From positions 1 to 64,000 of the forward strand of contig DATMGH010000023.1 in NCBI GenBank assembly GCA_035555675.1: a stretch of 64,000 bases of DNA, read 5' to 3'. A program made the position numbers and the translations under genes. Below, one piece after another: positions 59,908 through 64,000 of the stretch. The notes under the pieces were generated by a model. The model searched no databases and had not been told where the DNA came from. It saw nothing but the letters and a program-made list of their open reading frames with translations. Source of the DNA: Solirubrobacter sp035555675. GTDB lineage: Bacteria; Actinomycetota; Thermoleophilia; Solirubrobacterales; Solirubrobacteraceae. Within the stretch, counting starts at the first letter, position 1, and every line of letters begins with the position of its first letter.

Positions 59908-62028
59908 GTGACAGACGCCACCAGCGCGACCGAGACGGTCGCCGCGCCGGACCTCTCCGATCCCGCGCTCTACTACAACCGCGAGCTCAGCTGGATGCAG
60001 TTCAACGAACGCGTGCTCGAGCTCGCCGAGGACGCGTCCGTCCCGCTGCTGGAGCGCGTGAAGTTCTGCGCGATCTACTCGTCGAACCTGGACGAGTTCT
60101 TCATGGTGCGCGTCGCCGGCCTGCTGGACCAGATCGAGGCCGGCATCGACAAGCCGCTGCACGACGGCCGCACGCCGACGCAGACGATCGAGGAGATCCG
60201 GAGGATGGTCCGCGAGCACGCGGCCCGCCAGTCGCGCACGCTCAACCACGACCTGCGACCGGCGCTGGCCGAGCACGGGATCCGGATCGTCCGCTACGCC
60301 GACGTCGACCGGCGCGACCGCAAGGGGCTCGACGAGCGCTTCCGGCGCCAGATCTTCCCGGTCCTGACGCCGCTGGCGGTCGGGCTGGGGCGGCCGTTCC
60401 CGTACATCTCGAACCTGTCGCTGTCGCTCGGCGTGATGGTGCGCGACCCGATCACGGACATGCAGACGTTCGCCCGCGTGAAGGTGCCGAAGGAGATGCT
60501 GCCGCGGTTCGTCCCGGTCGGGGACGGCAGGACGTTCGTGCCGCTGGAGGACGTGATCGCGGACAACCTGGACGCGCTGTTCCCGGGCATGGAGATCCTG
60601 GACCGCCACGTCTTCCGGGTCACCCGCGACGCGGACTTCAGCGTGTCCGACGACGCCGATGACCTCCTGCAGGCGGTCGAGGAGGAGCTGCGGGCGCGGC
60701 GGTTCGGCGAGGCCGTGCGGGTCGAGGTCGGCTCCGGGATGAGCGAGACGATGCTCGACCAGATCACGCGCGCGCTCGAGATCGACCCCGAGGACGTGTT
60801 CGAGGTCGACGGGCTGCTCGACCTCAACGACCTGTGGGACATCGTGAAGATCCCCGGGCACGCCGAGCTGCGCGATCCGCCGTGGCAGCCGGTCACGCAG
60901 CCGCGGCTGCAGCCCGACGAGGACGAGCAGCCGGACGTCCTGGCCGCCATGCGCAAGCGGGACATCCTGCTGCACCACCCCTACGACTCGTTCGTGACGT
61001 CGGTCGAGCGGTTCGTCGAGCAGGCGGTCAACGATCCGGACGTCCTGGCGATCAAGCAGACCGTGTACCGCACGAGCGACGACTCGCCGCTGGTGCCGGC
61101 GCTGATCCGGGCCGCCGAGGCGGGCAAGCAGGCGGTCTGCCTGGTCGAGGTGAAGGCGCGCTTCGACGAGCGCGCGAACATCCAGTGGGGGCGCGCGCTG
61201 GAGGAGGCGGGCGTGCACGTGGTCTACGGGCTGCCGGCCCTGAAGACGCACGCCAAGTGCATCCTGGTGGTGCGGCGCGAGGGCACCGGCGTCCGCCACT
61301 ACCTGCACATCGGCACGGGCAACTACAACGCCAAGACCGCGCGGCTGTACACGGACTTCGGCCTGTTCACGTGCGACGACGAGATCGGCGCCGACGTCGC
61401 GGACATGTTCAACTTCCTGACCGGGTTCGCGCGGCCGCGCTCCTACCGGCGGGTGCTGGTCGCGCCGGCGCACCTGCGCAACGGGATCATCGAGGAGATC
61501 GAGCGGACGGTCGCCATGGCGCGCGAGGGCCGGCCCACGCGGATCCGCATGAAGATGAACTCGCTGGTCGACCGCGAGTGCATCCAGGCGCTCTACCGGG
61601 CGTCGCAGGCGGGCGTGCCGATCGAGATCAACGTGCGCGGGATCTGCTGCCTGAAGCCGGGCGTGCCGGGCGTCTCCGAGCGCGTCCGGGTCGTGTCGGT
61701 GGTCGGGCGGTTCCTCGAGCACTCGCGGATCTACGCGTTCGAGCGCGACGGCGAGAACACGGTCTACATCGGCTCGGCGGACCTGATGCCGCGCAACCTG
61801 GACACGCGCGTCGAGCTGGTGACGCCGATCCGGGACGAGACCCTGCGCGCGGACCTCTTGGACACGCTCGACCGCTGCTTCGCGGACAACACGAACGCGT
61901 GGGAGCTGGACGCGCAGGGCGCGTGGACGCGCCGGACGCCGGGCGACGGCGAGCCGCGGTCGGTGCAGCGCGAGCTGATGGCCGCGCACGCGGCGGCGGC
62001 GGCCGAGTCGGGCGCGACGTCCTCGTAG
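59908..62028 (+). CDS. ppk1: Polyphosphate kinase 1
   Basis: The 706-residue enzyme has all four PPK1 domains: N-terminal YYNRELSWMQFNERVLELAED, head region LTPLAVGLGRPFPYISNLSLSL, and the catalytic HKD-like domains with HPYDSF, KQTVYRTSDDSPLVPALIRAAEAGKQAVCLVEVKARFDERANIQW, LKTHAKCILVVRREG (autophosphorylated His), GTGNYNAKTARLYTDFGL, and C-terminal VYIGSADLMPRNLDTRVEL. It makes polyphosphate from ATP reversibly. The start is GTG 59908. Confidence 0.96.
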   Translation: MTDATSATETVAAPDLSDPALYYNRELSWMQFNERVLELAEDASVPLLERVKFCAIYSSNLDEFFMVRVAGLLDQIEAGIDKPLHDGRTPTQTIEEIRRMVREHAARQSRTLNHDLRPALAEHGIRIVRYADVDRRDRKGLDERFRRQIFPVLTPLAVGLGRPFPYISNLSLSLGVMVRDPITDMQTFARVKVPKEMLPRFVPVGDGRTFVPLEDVIADNLDALFPGMEILDRHVFRVTRDADFSVSDDADDLLQAVEEELRARRFGEAVRVEVGSGMSETMLDQITRALEIDPEDVFEVDGLLDLNDLWDIVKIPGHAELRDPPWQPVTQPRLQPDEDEQPDVLAAMRKRDILLHHPYDSFVTSVERFVEQAVNDPDVLAIKQTVYRTSDDSPLVPALIRAAEAGKQAVCLVEVKARFDERANIQWGRALEEAGVHVVYGLPALKTHAKCILVVRREGTGVRHYLHIGTGNYNAKTARLYTDFGLFTCDDEIGADVADMFNFLTGFARPRSYRRVLVAPAHLRNGIIEEIERTVAMAREGRPTRIRMKMNSLVDRECIQALYRASQAGVPIEINVRGICCLKPGVPGVSERVRVVSVVGRFLEHSRIYAFERDGENTVYIGSADLMPRNLDTRVELVTPIRDETLRADLLDTLDRCFADNTNAWELDAQGAWTRRTPGDGEPRSVQRELMAAHAAAAAESGATSS

Positions 62029-62120
62029 CGCGCCAGGGGCGCGCGGGGGCGGAAGCCGGCGCGCCAGGAGGGGCGGAGCGCGCCGGGGCGGAAAGCGGCG
62101 CGCGGGTGGGCGACGCGGCG
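62029..62120. repeat. GC-rich direct repeats after ppk1
   Basis: Imperfect GGGGCGGA-x-GCGGCGCGC units occur three times in 92 bp between ppk1 and the convergent sigma gene. Probably a fold-prone terminator region; of the same style as 31284-31415 but with a different unit. Confidence 0.45.
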
Positions 62121-62996
62121 TTACGCCGCGTCGCGCAGCGCGCCGGTCGCCGGCGATGCCCGCAGGTGCCGCAGCGCGCGATCTTCGGCGCAGCGCACCC
62201 GGCGGGGCGTGATACCCAGGACGCGCGCCGCCTGCCCGGGCGTGTGCGGCGCCTCGGCGCCCAGGCCGAAGCGCAGCTCGAGCACGCGCCGCTCGAGGCC
62301 GCCGAGCCCGGCGAGCACGGTCCCGAGGTCGGCGTGCATGCGCGCGACCGCGGCGGACTCCTCCGGCGTCGGGCCCTCGTCGGCCAGCAGGTGGCCGAGC
62401 TCCGCGTCGCCGGCGTCCCCGACGGGGGCCTCCAGCGACACGGGGGCCAGGGCGATCCGCCGCACGTCGGCGACCTCGTCCTCGGTCCACTCGAGCGCGT
62501 CGGCGAGCTCGGCGGCCGTGGGCGTGGCGCCCAGCGCCATCGCCAGCCGCCGCTCCACGGCCTGCAGCTTGCGCACCCGGTCGCCCACGTGCACGGGCAG
62601 GCGGACGGCGCGTCCCTTCTCGGACATCGCGCGCCCGATCGCCTGCCGGATCCACAACGTGGCGTACGTCGAGAACCGGAAGCCGCGACGGTGGTCGAAC
62701 TTCTCGACCGCGCGCACGAGCCCGATCGTGCCCTCCTGGATCAGATCCAACAGCGTCATCCCGGAGTCCTCGCGCTGGAAGCGCTTGGCGAGATGCACGA
62801 CCAACCGCAGGTTGGCCTCGATCATTCGGTCCTTGGCCTCGAGGTCGCCGCGCTCGATCCGGCGGGCGAGCTCGAGCTCCTCGGCGGGGGTCAGCAAACG
62901 CGTCCGGGCGATGCGCTGGAGGAAGATTCCGAGGCCGTCGCCAAGCTCGCGTGCGTCGGGGGTCGGCGACGTAGCGGTGGGCATGCACGGCAGCAT
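62121..62996 (-). CDS. Sigma-70 family RNA polymerase sigma factor (RpoD/SigB-like)
   Basis: The 291-residue protein has region 1.2 (LGIFLQRIARTRLLTPAEELELARRIERGD), region 2 (RMIEANLRLVVHLAKRFQ, MTLLDLIQEGTIGLVRAVEKFDHRRGFRFSTYATLWIRQAIGRA), region 3 (HVGDRVRKLQAVERRL) and region 4 (LGGLERRVLELRFGLG, TPGQAARVLGITPRRVRCAEDRALRHLR). With no long region 1.1 it is a group 2 alternative primary-like sigma, usually linked to stress or stationary phase. Starts at 62996 or 62984; no ribosome site. Confidence 0.93.
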   Translation of the reverse strand: MLPCMPTATSPTPDARELGDGLGIFLQRIARTRLLTPAEELELARRIERGDLEAKDRMIEANLRLVVHLAKRFQREDSGMTLLDLIQEGTIGLVRAVEKFDHRRGFRFSTYATLWIRQAIGRAMSEKGRAVRLPVHVGDRVRKLQAVERRLAMALGATPTAAELADALEWTEDEVADVRRIALAPVSLEAPVGDAGDAELGHLLADEGPTPEESAAVARMHADLGTVLAGLGGLERRVLELRFGLGAEAPHTPGQAARVLGITPRRVRCAEDRALRHLRASPATGALRDAA

Positions 62997-63047
62997 CGGA
63001 CACGTTGCTCAAGGGATTCTGAGGTGAACCTACGCGTCGGTTAAACG

Positions 63048-63076
63048 CCGATGGCCCCGCACCGCGGGGCCATCGG
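63048..63076 (-). terminator. Perfect hairpin terminator
   Basis: A 13-bp perfect stem (63048-63060 with 63064-63076) closes an ACC loop 33 bp beyond the stop of the solute-binding protein gene. On the minus strand CGTTTAACC follows, so it terminates that gene; on the plus strand it faces no gene. Confidence 0.8.
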
Positions 63077-63108
63077 TCATGCGTCGAGTCCGGTGAGGAC
63101 TTCGGCGA

Positions 63109-64000
63109 CTACTTCAGCGACGACCAGGCGAGCTCCCACTGCGAGTTGGAGAGCGACGCCACGCCGTTGACGTTGGCCGACTCGATCAGCGGCTGCTTGT
63201 CCCAGATCCACGGGACGACGCCGGCCTGCTCGGTGACCATCTTGTCGATCTTGGCCCAGGCGTCCGGCCGCGCGTCCTTCGGCAGCAGCTCGGCCTTGTC
63301 CATCGCCTCGTTGATCGCCGGCACGTTGAGCTGCGGCCAGTTGGAGTTGCCCTGCTCGAGGATGTTCTTGCCGTTGAACGTCGGGTCGAGCATCGTCTGG
63401 CCGTCGGCGAAGTCCTTCAGCCAGCCGACGTTCGGGCAGACCGCGACCTTCGCGGACGGCGTGTTGCAGTAGCGCGTGTACATGGTCTGCTGCTGCACCA
63501 GGCGCATCTGGACGTTGAAGCCCATCCGCTCCAGGTTCTCCTTGGCGACCTCGGCCGTCTTGGCGGCCACGCCCGCGTTGGAGCCGACCATCAGGATCTT
63601 CTCCTTGCCCTCGTACTTGCCGGAGGCGTAGCCCGCCTTCTTGAAGTACTCGGCGCTCACGTCGGGCAGTGGCTTGCCGTCCTCGGAGATGAAGTCGAGC
63701 CCGAAGCCCTTCAGGCCGCCCGCCTGGTCGAAGCCGGCCATGCCGGGCGGGAGGATGTGCGTGGCCATGTCGCCCACGAGCTTGCCGCCGCGGGTCAGCA
63801 GCAGCGCGTTGCGGTCGAACCCGGCCACGACGGCCTTGCGCACGTTGAGGTCGTCGAACGGCTTGACCGTCGTGTTCATCGAGATCCAGCGGCCACCGCC
63901 GCTCGGCACCAGCTTGAGCTGGTCCGGACGGTTCTGGGCGGCGTCCTTGAGGTTCTCCGGCAGCGGCGAGAAGTCGCCGTTGATCATGCCCTGGCCGGTC
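63109..64000 (-). CDS. ABC transporter solute-binding protein, family 5 (C-terminal part)
   Basis: About 297 residues are visible and the frame continues past the window end (GQG precedes the Met at 63987). Typical family-5 (oligopeptide/nickel/DppA) features: SGGGRWISMNTTVKPFDDLNVRKAVVAGFDRNALL, AGYASGKYEGKEKILMVGSNAGVAAKTAEVAKENLERMGFNVQMRLV, and the C-terminal PWIWDKQPLIESANVNGV. Paired Cys in RYCNTPSAKVAVCPN may form a disulphide. It captures peptides or related solutes outside the cell. The N-terminus and permease genes are outside the window. Confidence 0.92.
   Translation of the reverse strand, partial: TGQGMINGDFSPLPENLKDAAQNRPDQLKLVPSGGGRWISMNTTVKPFDDLNVRKAVVAGFDRNALLLTRGGKLVGDMATHILPPGMAGFDQAGGLKGFGLDFISEDGKPLPDVSAEYFKKAGYASGKYEGKEKILMVGSNAGVAAKTAEVAKENLERMGFNVQMRLVQQQTMYTRYCNTPSAKVAVCPNVGWLKDFADGQTMLDPTFNGKNILEQGNSNWPQLNVPAINEAMDKAELLPKDARPDAWAKIDKMVTEQAGVVPWIWDKQPLIESANVNGVASLSNSQWELAWSSLK

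Overview
The window is very GC-rich (roughly 70-75% by eye) and densely coded. Its gene content is that of a non-pathogenic Actinomycetota genome, most like the Solirubrobacterales (Thermoleophilia). The signs are a tkt-pgi-gndA-zwf-opcA-pgl-glk-rpiB operon, a 72-aa IF-1, a 7Fe FdxA-type ferredoxin, DUF5996 and DUF4389 proteins, and many genes that start without a Shine-Dalgarno site. The taxonomic placement is inference; there is no rRNA gene. I found no tRNA, rRNA, CRISPR array, phage or plasmid functions.

Layout: 1-2030 is a scar, with an IS256-family element, the truncated 3' end of a gene, and a decayed stretch. 2031-5240 (-) is an AraC / VOC / UvrA-like resistance-type operon. 5254-6602 (-) is an ECF sigma factor with a translationally coupled membrane partner. 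6675-9021 is a putative redox module: a multi-pass membrane protein, a cysteine-rich (probably Fe-S) winged-helix regulator with a hexapeptide-repeat insert, and a divergent ferredoxin. 9094-14951 carries a GreA-like factor, DUF4389 and DUF5996 proteins, and an operon of phosphodiester glycosidase, membrane PI-PLC-like protein and UspA. 14952-21526 (-) is a tightly overlapped sugar-acid/pentose operon under a divergent GntR regulator (21567-22280). 22299-31283 is mixed: glucan phosphorylase, Ogt, IF-1, LacI, PEP-mutase-like enzyme, XRE-cupin regulator, degenerate ABC ATPase, M20 peptidase. 31416-43584 holds an M3 peptidase, a divergent TetR/MFS pair, a kinase-like gene, and a MacB-like ABC transporter followed by a lipoprotein phosphoesterase and a secreted beta-propeller, then MsrB. 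43724-53202 is the pentose-phosphate/glycolysis-entry operon. 53364-58970 holds a GNAT, a divergent EamA/MocR pair and an ABC-2 exporter. 59004-62028 is ppx-ppk1 (polyphosphate). 62121-62996 is a primary-like sigma factor. 63109-64000 is the C-terminal part of a family-5 solute-binding protein that runs off the window.

The observations that conventional annotation does not explain are these. (1) An ~80-bp dispersed element has GGGGTCAGACCCC-type palindromes at both ends and a CTGAGCAGGGG core. One copy is intergenic (27944-28021). The other lies in frame inside the ABC permease gene (40972-41051), where it adds about 27 residues. (2) A recurring start-site pattern, TA-N3-T followed 6-8 nt later by the start codon, occurs at about a dozen genes and implies leaderless transcripts. 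At two genes the -10 box begins with the TAG stop codon of the upstream gene. (3) A GGCGAGNCGCGC repeat family occurs both between genes and inside a lipoprotein N-terminus. All three can be tested with genome-wide searches or RNA-seq.
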